A stretch of DNA of 64,000 bases, taken from assembly GCF_026210795.1 (NCBI RefSeq), contig NC_089431.1:1364001-1428000 (forward strand). The letters are read 5' to 3'. The number at the start of each line of letters is the position of its first letter. The first letter of the stretch is position 1. Both the position numbers and the translations under genes were made by a program. Below, piece by piece: positions 36,481 to 49,975 of this stretch. The stretch is from Rhizophagus irregularis. Taxonomy: Eukaryota; Glomeromycota; Glomeromycetes; Glomerales; Glomeraceae. The notes under the pieces are model-generated. The model was not told where the DNA came from. It ran no database searches and worked only from the letters and a program-made list of their open reading frames with translations.

Positions 36481-37924
36481 GTAATGGTTTAGCTAAAATT
36501 AAAAACATACTTGGTGAAAAAAAAATCGGATATAATGAGCAATTAAGGTAATGACTATGAGAAAAAATTTAGTTAGTAACAGCTGCATATTGAAGAGATA
36601 AATTGTGAATATCAACCGGAATAAAAAGGAAATTGATAGGATTAGTGGAAAAATCGGAGAAACATCAAACGAAAAAAATAACCAAAAAAGTATGATAACC
36701 GAGAAGGGGAATGATGGGCGGAAGTTGTATTGACTTTCCGTCATCTTGCTTAACATTGTTATTCAGATGATGGATCAAAATATTTTAAATAAAAATGATG
36801 ATGAAACTCATAAAGGAGGGGAAAAAGTCCAAAAAGAGGTGAAAGTAGTCCCAAAGTGATATAGATAAGGTAATTTGAGTAATTGAAGTTAAGTCTCGTA
36901 GAAGCATGATGAATAATTGGAATGCAAGAATTATTAATTTAACAGGTAATTTATTATACAAATAATACCTGTAAAGTTTCACAAAATAAGTACTGAATAA
37001 GTTAAACAATTTAGTTTCCATGGTTCACAATATGATTATATGATTGGCGAGGGAATTATTATTACGCGACCTTTTGACCTTTTACGACCTGTTAATAAAA
37101 AATTTTGATAATCATCCAAAGTTGATGTTGGTGATAGTGGCGCAGTTTGGAAAAGGGAAATTGACGTAAACGCGACAGAATTTAGTGATTATTATGAGTA
37201 TTTAAATCAGATGATCATGTATATTTCGTGTTGTATATACAATTTATATGTTGTATATGTTGTATATATATATTAACAAGTTATCACTTTTATCTTTCAA
37301 AATATTACATTATTACGCCAATATTACTTTTTTAAATTTATAATTTATGTGTGCGCATGATGTTAAACAATAAGTTGTCGATAACTTAATAACCATATCG
37401 ATAAGTCCTTATTGTTTAATCCCATAATGAGGTATAATCACTTAATTATTTAAAAATTCGGTTAAAGATAATAAAGAAAAAACGTTTTTTTTTTTTCTTT
37501 GCTACTTTTTTTGTTTCATCATTTGTTTCAAGGAGGAGAAAATAAAACGAGAACTAATATAAATATTTTAATCTGTTTATTCTGTAAATGGTTAATTAGA
37601 CGGACATTACGGGCATATGTCCCGCGAAACAAAAAAAAAATTTTTTTTTATTTTTTTTTTTTCACTCACTTTTTATACTTTTACCCCTTTTATTATAATA
37701 AAAATAGTACATATTCGCAAACAGTAAAGGTAATCGCCGAATCTTATTGATATTCGGGTGAAATTAAATATTTTTAATGTGACACTAAAAAAGATTCAAG
37801 TTTTGAAAAAAAAAAGGAGATCGTACAACACAAACTAGTTATCTCCAAAATCTACAGAAATATCCAGAAAAAAAAATTTTTTTTTTGGTTTAAATAAATC
37901 AAAGGCGTTCACCGTTTGTCAAGA

Positions 37925-37957
<33 letters not shown>

Positions 37958-38869
37958 AAAATATCCAATGAAAATTCATCATGTATGATGAAATTATCAC
38001 TTAAAAAGATATGCAACTTAAAGATATGCAAGTTTGTAAAAAGGCTTTGTATTAATGGTATTTAAATGAAATTTTTTTGTAAGTAAAGAAAGAAAAATAA
38101 AAAAAAAAATTTCTGCGGATTTTTTTTAAAAATTTTAAAAAAGTAATAGTAGTTAGTTAGTTAGTAGTAAGTAAGTAAAAAAAAAGCATATCATTATATT
38201 GATTATCAAGTGATACATTTTAATGTTAAATGACATCATCATAACAAATAATATCAACTCTTTTTCTTTAAAGTATTTCGTACTTTTTTTTTTTTTTATT
38301 TATTTTTTAAATATTTTTTTATTTATTTATTTATGTACATATATATGTGTATATATATTATATATATATACATTTTTTTTTTTTATGTATATTAAAATAT
38401 TGATAAATGAAAAATTCTCTTTCTATTTTTTTTGGTTAAAAAAAAAATAAAGTTGGTAAAAAAAAAAAAGCAATTGAAAAAAAAACAAGAAACTCTCCAA
38501 ATCAGTATTCTATTCTATTATATACTGTAATGGTGGTTTTATCCTATCAATCTATTAAAGTAAGATTCATTTTGAATAATTGTTGAATGGAATTATATTG
38601 TATGACCGTAACCTTAAAATTATATACTTTTTATTGTTTAATATATCCCAATGATTTTATTATAAAAAACTCCTAAATATTTTAATTTTGTTTGAATTCA
38701 TAATTTTTTTCACTTTTTTTTTAATTTCAACAAAAAAAAATTTATTATAAAAAAAAAACCAAAAAAATAATATATATATATCAAATATTTTTTTCCTCAA
38801 CATCCAATTTACTTTCTTCATTAAATAAATAAATAAATAAATAAGAAAAAAAAAACAAAAAAAAAAAGA

Positions 38870-39562
38870 ATGTCTTCTTCTTCACAAGATGATAACAATA
38901 CATCCCAACAAACGATAGATGATATATACTCACATGACCCAGATTGTAAATATGACCATCCAATTCCTGATCCTAAATCTCTCGACCATATCATAGACTC
39001 CACAATAGATTCATATCCTTCTTCAATTACACGCGAATTCATTGAAAAAACAATTAATCAACCGTTACATGGTCTTCTAATCCCGTCTCACAAGTGTAAA
39101 TCGCCATACGCATTTCATCATCATTTAAGCGCTCGTACACTTTTTAAACGTGATTACATTAATCTAATACATAAAGAAATTTTATCACCTAAACCAAAAT
39201 TATCCGCTAACCCGATTGTTGCAAGTTGTACGAATATTTCTCCTTCTACTTCCATCTCTCGTCCTAATTCTGGTAGAAATTTGAATGGTTATTCTTCTAC
39301 TTCATCAACTAAAACCCTGGATCAAGAAATCAACATTTTAGCTTCTCTTTGGGGTGAATCATCTCAAGAGACGAAACAAGTATATGAAATACTTGAAAAA
39401 TGTAGTGAAAGGATTCACGAATACATGTTTAAAGCAAATAGAGTTGAAAAAGAAAAGGAGGAATCCGCTAGAAGGAAAATCTTCGAATCAACGTTACCTT
39501 CTCAATCATGGAATCATCATCAAGATACATCGACTTCTGATTCAAATATTCTTGATGATTAA
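38870..39562 (+). CDS. HMG-box-like protein, soluble paralog
   Basis: Single-exon gene of 230 residues; ATG in an A-rich context. Shares with the 22423-23450 product an N-terminal helix (LDHIIDSTIDS against LDEIINSIISS), the motif LLIPSHKC against LIIPQFKC, and a later segment LWGESSQETKQVYEILEKCSE against RWNIITDDEKQIFEKISLCSE. The stretch SPYAFHHHL...LFKRDYINLIHKEI fits helix 1 of MATA-type HMG boxes (usual form PPNAF..(Y/F)R+D), and QEINILASLWGESSQETKQ fits helix 2-3. Between them is a Ser/Thr/Pro-rich insertion of about 60 residues, so the box is split. There is no membrane segment; the C-terminus is acidic and Ser-rich. A DNA-binding role is likely from the family but not certain given the insertion. 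Confidence 0.7.
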   Translation: MSSSSQDDNNTSQQTIDDIYSHDPDCKYDHPIPDPKSLDHIIDSTIDSYPSSITREFIEKTINQPLHGLLIPSHKCKSPYAFHHHLSARTLFKRDYINLIHKEILSPKPKLSANPIVASCTNISPSTSISRPNSGRNLNGYSSTSSTKTLDQEINILASLWGESSQETKQVYEILEKCSERIHEYMFKANRVEKEKEESARRKIFESTLPSQSWNHHQDTSTSDSNILDD

Positions 39563-40354
39563 TAATCGAAAAACGTTCAAAAAAGATGAAGAAAAAAGGA
39601 CTTTTTTTTTTCGTTTTATAATTTAATTCATTATAGTAGTATATATATAATATACTAAATAAATAAAATAAGTCATCTTACCATTATAAATACTAAAATA
39701 GAGACATAAGTTTTTTTTTCCCCTAAGTCAAAAAAAAAAAATTTTTTAAAAATAACAAAAATAACAGAACAGTACATCAATAGATCTTTTTTTATATTTA
39801 TATAAAAAAGGGTTTTTCTTTTTTCTACGAAATTATTATTCCTTGATTTATAATTTTTCTTTTAAGAAAGAAAGAAAAAAAAAAAAGTATTAGCAATAAT
39901 AACAATTCAAAAAAAAAATAATTACTTTGCGTTATTCATATGTTAGAATCAACATTCTTCGGTTTTAAGATGTCGAATAAACATAAAAAAACATACCTTA
40001 TGAAATAAAAATTTTAAACCTTGATAAATTTTTTTTGTATAGTTTTATTCTACAATGTCGTTCATATAAGGTCGTTACAGATTTTCGGTTAAAAAAAAAA
40101 AAAAATTTTTTTGTAAGGAAGAACCAAATAATTTTAGTTTCGGGTTTACTTTAAATTGCCAAACCAATAATGTAAAAAGTTGATTGAATATCACATACGT
40201 AAACATACGTAACATGGCAAATTGCGTAAGTTACATCTTCATTTAGTAAAAAAAAAGGAATATAATTTACAATCAAATCAAAAGATTTTGCATACAAAAT
40301 CAAAAGTAAAAAAGAAAGCCCTTTAATATCTATAAATCTAATTATAGAATTAAC

Positions 40355-40690
40355 CTTATGAGAAATCTGCAATATCCTTGCAATTTTTGGGGCATGATTT
40401 TGAAATCTTTCGAGAAAAATCTGTAAAAAACTGATGTTATATAAATTATTTATTTTATTTATAAAGGCAGGTTCATACTTTCCTATCTAATAAGCTCAAA
40501 GATTAAATTCTTTTGAATTCTATAATTTTTTACATTAAATTAAATAACTTTTTTTAGTCTTCTTTAGTTTCTTTGACCAAATTATCAAAAACTTTTGTCA
40601 ATTCGGATATTAGATTTTCTCGTGGATTGGCTCCCAATACATGTTACATTTCTTGCCCGATTTGGACATAATCGTGTGCTTTTTGTCAAA
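40355..40690 (-). pseudogene. Decayed gene of unknown family
   Basis: Two coding-like pieces read in order on the minus strand. The first (about 40555-40690) reads AHDYVQIGQEM, stop, HVLGANPRENLISELTKVFD and NLVKETKED. The second (40355-40420) follows a good TTTTTTACAG acceptor, reads IFLERFQNHAPKIARILQIS and HK, and ends at a GT. A stop codon breaks the first piece and it lacks a clean donor. I do not recognise the family. Confidence 0.35.
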
Positions 40691-43600
40691 CCAAAATAGT
40701 TTTACATTTTTGTCGTAATCTTGCATGAATAACTTACCAATATGTGTAATGTGTGTAATTTTACATCATGACGTGTTTAATATGAATTCAGTAATAGATT
40801 TATGGCTATTGGATAAAGCGGGTTACCTTGTTTTAAGTTTACGGAGTCAACCTTATATGCATAAAGGATTCAATTTCGGAGGTTCAATAGACAATGTTAA
40901 ATTACACACAATATTCATATGACGTAAATTTATTCATTTTAAAAAGAGACATGTGTAAAAGTTATGTGTAAATCCAACAAATCTCATGGATACAATGAAA
41001 GGAATAAAATGAAAGAGTTTGTAACACCAAAATTAAACATTAATATCCTTTGAATAAATATACCTTGAATATCTGGGTAATTTCCTTAAATTTTAGATTG
41101 GTATAACATTCAATTGAGCAATCTGTTTTGTTATGTAACAATATAAATCATCATCTTATTTTGTTCTTTATTGTTCATATTTTTTTTAACTTTAATTACT
41201 TAAATGGATAATATCAATGAATGATTTTTTGTTAAAAAGTTATTATAACATCCTTAATAGGTTAATAATTGAAGTATTATTTCATTATATCCTTTTATGA
41301 TTTGTGATTTACAATGAAATAAATTTTTGTTACAAATAATGTACTATGACGTGATTCAACTGATTCATACAAGTTGCATCCGTCCGTCCGAATAGTCTTT
41401 CCCAGTTCTCACAGTTCTTTCACGTAAAAATATTTTTTTTATTCAAATAAAAATCTTTTAGTAAATATCTGTTAGTTAAATAATTAGATGTTACGCGAAT
41501 AAAGATGTAGTAAAGTTTTAAACAGGGTTACAAAAGATATCACAGTACCTAAAAATGACCTGTGTCCTCATTAATATGTATGTATTGTTACAATATATGC
41601 TGGTCAAGTCGTCAAGGATAGTAACACGAGAATGAGGCTGGTGGGTTGGACAGCCGTCATGATGTTTGTATTGCATATGTTTAATAGAAACTATTTTTAA
41701 TAGTTAATTAGAATATTCTCTTTAATTAAATAATTTTCTTTTTTTTTTTGAAAAATACGGAGATAAAACGTAGATAATAAATATCCCTTGTATACTGTTA
41801 ACACAATACCGAAAAATTCCGATTTCGCTCATCTTTTTCAAGTATTAAACATATTAAACATCCTCTATTTCCTCTATCTCTATCTATCTCATATAGCATA
41901 TGTTTAAATGCCCCTTTATGGTTTCTATGCAAGTACAACATAAACATTCCGATTTTCCGTATTTTTCCGAACAATTTACTAAGTTTCATTTAACCCGTTT
42001 AATTCAAACCCCTCAAATATTCTTTCTAAATTGATTAAATTCATAATAAACAAATATGGTAATATACCCCTAAGCCAGAAATCAATTACACAAAGAAAAT
42101 AATTTACGGGTTAAAATGGATTAAAATGGGTAAATAGTTAATATGGTTATATAGTTCATTAAATAGTTCATTTTTTACATTTTTTTCAAAAATTTTTATG
42201 ATACTACTTTTTTATTTATTACGTTATTGTAAAGAAAAATTAATTCGTAAATATAATAATTAATAATGTTAAAGTAATATATTCGTGTTTAAAACGGTGA
42301 AATGCTTGGAATTCATTGATAGAATATATCCTATATATCGGATTAACATCATAAAAGGTAATAAAATATATTAAAAATGAGTCAATTTACTCTGTTCAAA
42401 TAATATCTTGTCGATTTTTCTTTATCAACACGCTTTTTAAAATTTTACGATAATAACCTTACTTACTTAGCTTATATCTTAATTCTGATTTAGCTAATTT
42501 GAAAAGGATTACATAGATTACATAGATTACATAGAAAGTACTAGTTTATTTAAAAAAAAATACGTATGTATTTGATTATATTGATTATATTTCATCGTCA
42601 AGAATAACATCGCCAAGAATAACATATTATCATCATCTTGTCATTAAACAAGATGGTATAGGATATCATGAGTTATATGGTAAGAGATCTAATGTTATAA
42701 TAAGTAAATCTATGAGATTTTCTACTTATTTATAAATTATCTTATTTCCTTTTAGAAAGTTTTTCAAGATGAAGCATTAAAATTCATTAGAAATTTAACA
42801 TAATTATTATAATTATTGATAATTTTCTAATTTTTCCTTTAGGAAGAGTTTGATCATATCTTCAAATATTATATTTCCCAAAATTATTTTATAGATGTTT
42901 ATTTAATATTAGTAACTATAGTGACAAAACATTATATACAGTACTTTATCGAAAACCTTTATTTTCACGTTCGCCGATCCTTGTTGATCACTTCATTGTT
43001 GTTAGATTTGCAGATCATTGTCGATCACTAATGTGTATTGCCATATTGGATTACATGATTACATGCAAATCTAATAATATAATTTTAGTTTTTTTCTTCA
43101 AAGTCAACTACTTAGGAACGTATTAATTATTTATGTTGAGGAGTTATTTTTAATCTTCAGTTTTGGAAGTAACAATTGAGGTAGGTATTGACTGGTTTCA
43201 TTAACAATATTACGTGAGATATTTTCTTTAAAGTTTGATCCTGGTATATGGGTATAATTGGATAGTACTTAGGTCTAAGAAATTTTCAGAATTCTTTAAC
43301 CACTTGCAACTTTGTCATACTTTCGTAGTTGTCAATAATCTGTAAGGCAACAATTCGACTTTTATAAAAATTGTCTTCCAAAAGAGAAATAATGTACTGT
43401 ATATTACGCACAGAATGTAGGTAAGAACATTTCTATATTGATATTGGGGAAATCATTTTCAGAACTTGAGAATTTGCTGAACGACGAGAATATGCGGTAT
43501 ACGCAGGAAAACAGTTTATCGACATGATTATGTACGAATTCTATCATCACGCTTGAATCAACTGTTAGATATACAGTAGGTTGGTGGAATATGGGTGGTA

Positions 43601-44247
43601 GAATATTACTGGACAATCTTTCCAAGAAAATATACTTTTGCATTACACACAGATATTATTGCAAGTACGATCTTTAACTACCTTTTATTGAAAATGCTTT
43701 TGATATTATTTACCCATGTACTTACTTACTTTATTGGTCCATATACTTTACCGGTTTACCAGTTTTGTAGAAAAGACCTTCAATGAAGTGAAGTATCGTT
43801 CTAAAAAAGACAAACAACAGTGTATATTACTGTAGAGTTGATAATTTCGTCTAAACACATACTATATGCTTTATTGGTCCAATTTCATATAAAATATTAG
43901 CCTTTACCAAAGCTGTAAGTGAATTAATTCAAAATATTGCTTATAATTTATTGATAAGAATTCGGGTACGACATTTTAGATGAACAATTTACCTGCATCA
44001 ACAAGTAGTTGGACTGAATTATTTTTGGCTATGACGGAAATATGCATTATTTACTACTGGTATTTGTATTTTACGAATTATTTTCGATAATTAATTTTTA
44101 TGATTTAATGAATTTTTTTTTTTTGAAAAGATTTATTTTGTAACAAAGAAAAAGGATGCAAATACTAAAAAAGTAATAAAATTTATTTATTATCATGAGA
44201 TTTATTATTTGATTTTCACGACATTTTATAATTTTATAATTTTAATA

Positions 44248-44357
44248 TTATAGTATTATAGTATTTAAGATTTGATATAATTCTTTAGCAGTTGGTCTAT
44301 TTTCTGTTTTATCATCCCAACATTTAATTATCAAGTCTGCAAGTAATTCTGGTGTGT
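44248..44357 (-). pseudogene. Orphan protein kinase C-terminal exon
   Basis: After a TTTATTAG acceptor, this 35-codon piece reads DTPELLADLIIKCWDDKTEN, then RPTAKELYQILNTI and a stop. It is the terminal part of a protein kinase domain (subdomain XI, Arg in NRPTA). No upstream kinase exon is found on the minus strand in the next several kilobases, so it is either a remnant or the last exon of a gene with a very long intron, which would be unusual here. Confidence 0.65.
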
Positions 44358-47300
44358 CTAATAAATAAAGAATATTAATATCAAGAATTTTTTGTTATAC
44401 TTGTATATAAAAAATTCCTTATAGAATATACGCCCATCAAACGACAAGTATATCAAGTATATGAAATACTAGTAATTATTAGCAAAAGATCGTTCTATTA
44501 TTTGTTATTTTCTAAGAGAATGTGTTTTTTAGTGCCGTATTTGACGTGCCGTATTTGACTAAACAATTTATTAGCATGCTATGATAATAATAATATTAAA
44601 AAGTTCGTAAATTCAACAATTTTGTTATTTCTTTTATTTCTTGCAATGATTCATAAAAAAATCCAGAAAAAGCTTAACATTCAAAACATAACTGACAAGG
44701 TAAGATTTAAGTCTATTCGATCACTAACCTGATCATTTCGTTGAACTTGCCTGAATTCTTGTTGAATTAAAATTAATTGATTTTTTCTATTCATAAAAAT
44801 ATATATAATGTTTAATAGATTTCAAAAATTGCGGTAATGCATGACGATCATCAAAACAGAAAACACGACAAAACACAAACCGCAAATGATTGGCAATCAT
44901 GTGATATATAACCAACCAAAGTGCATAAAAATGCATAATCGAAAAATCGAAAAAACGCGTTTGAATTTTATTATTAAGAATTTTTGGAAAAATATATAAT
45001 AAAAAATTTAAAAACTGAAAAATTAAACATAATAATAATCCGTATAAATAAAATCTAAAAATAATAGGAAAAAATATTAATTTGAATATTATAATTATTT
45101 TCATAATAAATAAATAATTGTAAAATATGATATATATATATGTAAATTTCTATATAAAAATATGATGTTTAAAATGTTAAAATAAAATTATATTATTGAA
45201 GGTATATGAATAAAGTAAATAAAATCTATAAAAAAAAAAAATTTTTTAAATCATCTAAATTATTTAAAAGTTAAAACATAATTTTTCATAAGTTTTGTTT
45301 GATCTAATAATTAATTTATTGTCATACAGTTTACAGTATCTCTAACGCTAATAGAAAATGTAATTATTAATTATTAAACAATTTTTTTTAAAAAAAAGAG
45401 CACAACTAACAAAATAAATAAAACTCATAAATAGGACTCATAATTATACATACAATACTCATACAATAGCACCTCCTATCACCAAACTATTTGATCTCAT
45501 AAAATTATTTTTTTGTTTCTAATATTAGAAATCACAAAAAATTATTATTATTAAGAACTTGCCTTTAACCATCAATTTTTTTAGAGAAATATGCAATAAA
45601 CATTTCTAAATATTCATTATATCACTTATAGGACAACTTTCATTATAAAAACTTTACTGTGATTCCTATTTTTTTTTCCCAGTATGATTTTATCGTGATT
45701 TACTGATTTACTGTGAATCTCAATGTGATTTAAACTTTTAAAGGATATAATACCAGGTTTTTCGTTATAAAAACTTTATATACTTATAAAATATGTTCAA
45801 TAAAGCGTAAATATCAAAAAGTAATTGACAAAAATATTAAAAACTAAAATTTTTATTGTAAGGAACGAACTTGATGTGGCTTAGATAAAAAAATTGATCG
45901 ATACATGATCGGCATCAAGGACACCAACGACACAACTGTGCCTAGCTCTCGAAGAATTTGAAGTAATAAACACTTGTTAAAACTTGATGGTCAACTTCAA
46001 CATTGTCATTTTAATATGAAATCGCCAGTTTTATATCCACAATAAACAAATCAAATCAAATCAAATCAAGACGGGTATAAAAATCAAAAATTTCTCGTCA
46101 CTGCGCTCAAAGAATAAGTAAAAGTAGCACACGCGTTGAAATTACAAATTACAGTATAAAGACTAATAAAATTACCTTAAAGATAATACTATCTACATTA
46201 ATATATAGATGGCTTAGGTAAATTAGGTAAATGGTATAGAAAAATTCTTACTATACCCTCTACACAAATGCTTATAAATTGGGAGAATTTGTAATAATAA
46301 ACATGCATTTTATGATAAATATGTATAATAATTTATGAGTTCTTAAAATTTTGTCTATATAACTGATAAAAGATATAAAATTGCTGGTATATCTGGAATA
46401 TCTTTAAATTTTAATTAATGAAATTATTACATGCTATATGTAGATCATTTTAATTTTATGACGATTTTAATGATCACTGATTCAATATTATTATTTATTT
46501 TTCTCAAATTGTATAATCAAAATCTAATGTTGATTTTACCATAATCGTTCTTATTTATAATTTCCTATTTATAATCATTATTTATTTTGCACTCATTTAT
46601 TTTGCAACTCACGATCATCATGATTGCCACTTCACGATCATGACAGTATTATGACATCAGATATTACGCAATTTCAAACTTTTATTGAGATAAGTGAAAT
46701 AAGTGACATGAAGAAGAATTAGGGACATGAATTATCGGCTTATTTTAAAGTGATATTTTGAAAAAATAGATAAGTGACAAAAAATTTTCAGACATGGAAT
46801 TTTCATGGAATCCATAAAAATTCCATGGAATTCGACAAAAAAATATACGATGAAGAATAAAGTATTATAAAAACAAGTTACACAATATAAATTAATAAGT
46901 TTTTCAAAAATTTCGAATTTTGTGATTTATAGGTGACAACCATCATATAGTTAAATAAGCATACTAGGTCAGAATATTTCAAATTTAAAACTATAATTCA
47001 ATTTTTCGGTAATAATCAAAAAAAGCAATTTCGGGTCATCTAACATGCTACCAGTATTAACATAAAATCCAAGATTGTGCTCCAGTAATTTGGTTGGTAT
47101 CATGTAAAATTAGGTAACATTAATCACCGAAGGAAACCAGGCGTAATAATGAGATCGGCACTGATCGTACGATCGTACAGACCTTATCTCTGATCCTTTT
47201 GATCCTTCAGCAACCTATCGGACTTGCTATTCATACATTTGATATTACTCAGCAAATTATTTCGGACTAATTGAAAAAATAAAGATGCAAAGCGTAAAAA

Positions 47301-47805
47301 AATCACGTGAAATAATAATAACAATACCCGAAATAAATATAGTTTGGATCAAGCTAGTGTCCTTTTAAAGTTCAAGATACCGGATATTCCGATATATAAA
47401 AGTTCCAATAATTAAAAATAGTTACAAGAGCACACAACAATCAAACAATTCAGAGACCACATATTAATGAGTGGGACGAAATTCTTCTAAGCTTCCTAAT
47501 CTTTCTTTAATAAAGTGTCGAATAAAAAGATTAAGATAATCAAAATTTTAGATTCAAAAAGGAGTTAGATGGTGGCTTTTCATCATGTTAACCTATTAAA
47601 TATTATAACGAGATTTCGAAAATGTGCAAAATGTGCCCAAATTATTAATTATTCCAATAAATTTTTTTTTTTTAATTTTTAATAAATTTTTAATTCCCAA
47701 GATTATAATAATAATAAAATTAATAATAATTTTAATTCACAGGATTATAATAAACCGAAAGGAAAAATTTTCTGAAACGAAAATTTTTAAAAAAAAGAAT
47801 AAACA

Positions 47806-47841
<36 letters not shown>

Positions 47842-49975
47842 TATTATTTTTTTTTAAAAAAAAAAAAAAAATGCCGAATATTAATGTCCCATTTTATAAT
47901 TTTGATGAATGTAATATCAGATATTATATTATTAATTATGTATTAAATAATTTAATTTTGTGTGAAAAAAAAAAAGATATTTAGGTTAATTGTAATATAT
48001 TAAAAATATATTAAATTTATTAAAATTTAAAAAACTTTTTATATTTTTTGGTAATAACCGTCAATCTGGCGTCACATAATCAAATGATTTGTTTTGATAT
48101 TAGTATTAATTTTATAAATTTTTTATGTTTAGAAAAGTTTAGAAAAAAAATAATGTGAATTGGATCGGCACGATAGAAAAAAAATTGGTGACAGATCAAC
48201 ATTTTAAAGTTTATAATTATTTGAATATAATAAACCCTTCGGATAAATGTTATTTAAAGTTCATTATAAAAATTTTTTTATACTTATTTGTTGATAATTT
48301 GTACAATAAAATAAAATATAAAATTCTCACACCCTTTTACACTGTCTTTTTGATTCATATTTAACGGAAAATTTCTGTGACAAACAATAATAAATAAATA
48401 AACAAATTTCCTTTGGAAGCAGACAGGATACCTTTCAAATATATCCTAGAAATGTTACAAACATAGAACTGGATTTTTTGTGTTCGAACTTTTAAGCACT
48501 AAGAGGTTAGGAATTCGAATAAGAATAACGAGGATAATATGATATCTTACACTTTCTTTAAATAAAAATATAAGACGCGAAAATAAATGAAAAAAATTTC
48601 GGAATATTAACTTGTCAATTTTATGGTTTGTTTCACAAATTATTAATTTGACCAATTGATTCGGAATATGCTTTAATTGGTTCATATAATTATTTTCATT
48701 CGAATGAAGAATTTGGAATTATGACGGATATAAATATTTGGTAATTGGTCAAACAATAGATAATAAGATAAATTGATCTGATGTGAAGATAGTGGGAATT
48801 TTTTTAGTGAGAAATAATAAATAAAAATGCAATGTTATACACATTTTTTTATGAATTCTAATGTTTTAGTTTTATTATTGGACAAATTTCACGTGCATTA
48901 TAATAATTTATTTATTATTCGGTTTACCCGATTTTAATAAATAAGCCTATTTACCATAAAAGTAATTGTGGTTGTATTTTCTTGGCGTCAAATTAATCGA
49001 CCGAATACATACACATATATCGAAAGAGCAAATTACGAATTTTTGATTAAGGAAAATCTTTGGATGCAAAAAAGTTAATAAAAATGTTATTTAAAATTGT
49101 CAAGAAAAGAATAATGAGGAATGGTAGGACTTTTTTTTGATTTTTTTAAGAAAAAAAACAAATCTGTTTCTCTCCGTTTCCATTTGTATTTGTAATATTT
49201 GTATTATTTTCATTGATGATCATCAATAATAGTAATAAATAATGTATTATTTTTTATAATTTATGTAATTACATAATAATAGCTTATTAGGTTGATATTA
49301 AAATTTCATCACACTCACCAATTAAGAAATGATTTGTGAAAACCTTTCTAACTGTCAATAGTAAATTGTGCAATAACAGATTTGATTCGGAATATTTGTT
49401 CTATATTCTATCTGTCCCATCTAAACCTTCGTCTTTTAACGTTTAGATATAAAATAAACAAATATTAACTAATGTAATGGAAAAAGCATTTTGTAGCACG
49501 TTATTATATTATGAAACATTTAACTGAGAATTTTACCGTACATGAGGTAAAATAGGTAAATATTAACACAAAGAGACGGATAAAAAAAAAAATTTTTTTA
49601 AATATAAAAAAACTCGAAAACGAATATCATTATGGTTATTTTTTTTTTATGTTTTTAATTTTAATTAATTTTGACATATCTTTTTGTCATCTCTCAACGA
49701 CATACCCCCTTTCAACTGACTATTGAAGTCGATCTTTTTTTGTTATAAATAATTTATTCCCTCCCAAAAATCTTTCCCTATCTTTTTCTTTGTTATTATT
49801 CTTTTTTTTTTTTTCTAGAAGAAAAAAAAAAAGAAAAAAAAAGCAAGAAAAGATAAATTGACTTTTATCATCACCCCGTAGTTTAATATTCCAAGAGTAT
49901 CGATTAATAATAATAATTCGAAATAAAATCTATGTTAATAAATTCGATAATTTAATTATTATAAAAAAAAATTCG

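Larger units (their letters stand above)
27389..38869. other. 11.5-kb gene desert of simple repeats
   Basis: No ORF here shows codon bias, a domain or a plausible exon chain; all are made of Ile, Phe, Tyr, Lys and Leu from AT-rich DNA. Contents: trinucleotide ATT/TTA runs (29110-29160, 33300-33355), AT dinucleotide runs (31680-31700, 37928-37955, 38340-38372), the degenerate arrays listed separately, a 49-T run (34993-35041) and a 13-T/32-A palindrome (35479-35523). One short run of coding-like codons near 37125-37230 has no start, splice site or homolog I know. Confidence 0.55.
39563..49975. other. 10.4-kb gene desert with gene remnants
   Basis: No intact gene seen. It holds a decayed two-piece gene at 40355-40690 and an orphan kinase terminal exon at 44248-44357. 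Elsewhere only short AT-derived ORFs, short tandem words (ACATAGATT near 42510-42535, CAAAT near 46046-46070) and AAT microsatellites (47808-47840). 45840-46080, ending in a CAAAT run, could be the 3' end of a retroposon, but no ORF or duplication proves it. Confidence 0.5.

Noticed and set aside
36499-37021. Two hydrophobic minus-strand ORFs as membrane proteins
   Set aside because: Composition is what AT-rich DNA gives by chance; no family motif, splice chain or start context.
37125-37230. Short coding-like run (VDVGDSGAVWKREIDV)
   Set aside because: A stop precedes it directly, it has no start or acceptor nearby, and no family is recognised.
44787-45104. 105-residue minus-strand hydrophobic ORF
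   Set aside because: Long Ile/Phe/Leu runs from AT-rich DNA, with no domain or conserved feature.
47100-47290. tRNA or SINE head in a GC-richer patch with GATCGTAC palindrome
   Set aside because: No A-box/B-box pair and no cloverleaf could be found.
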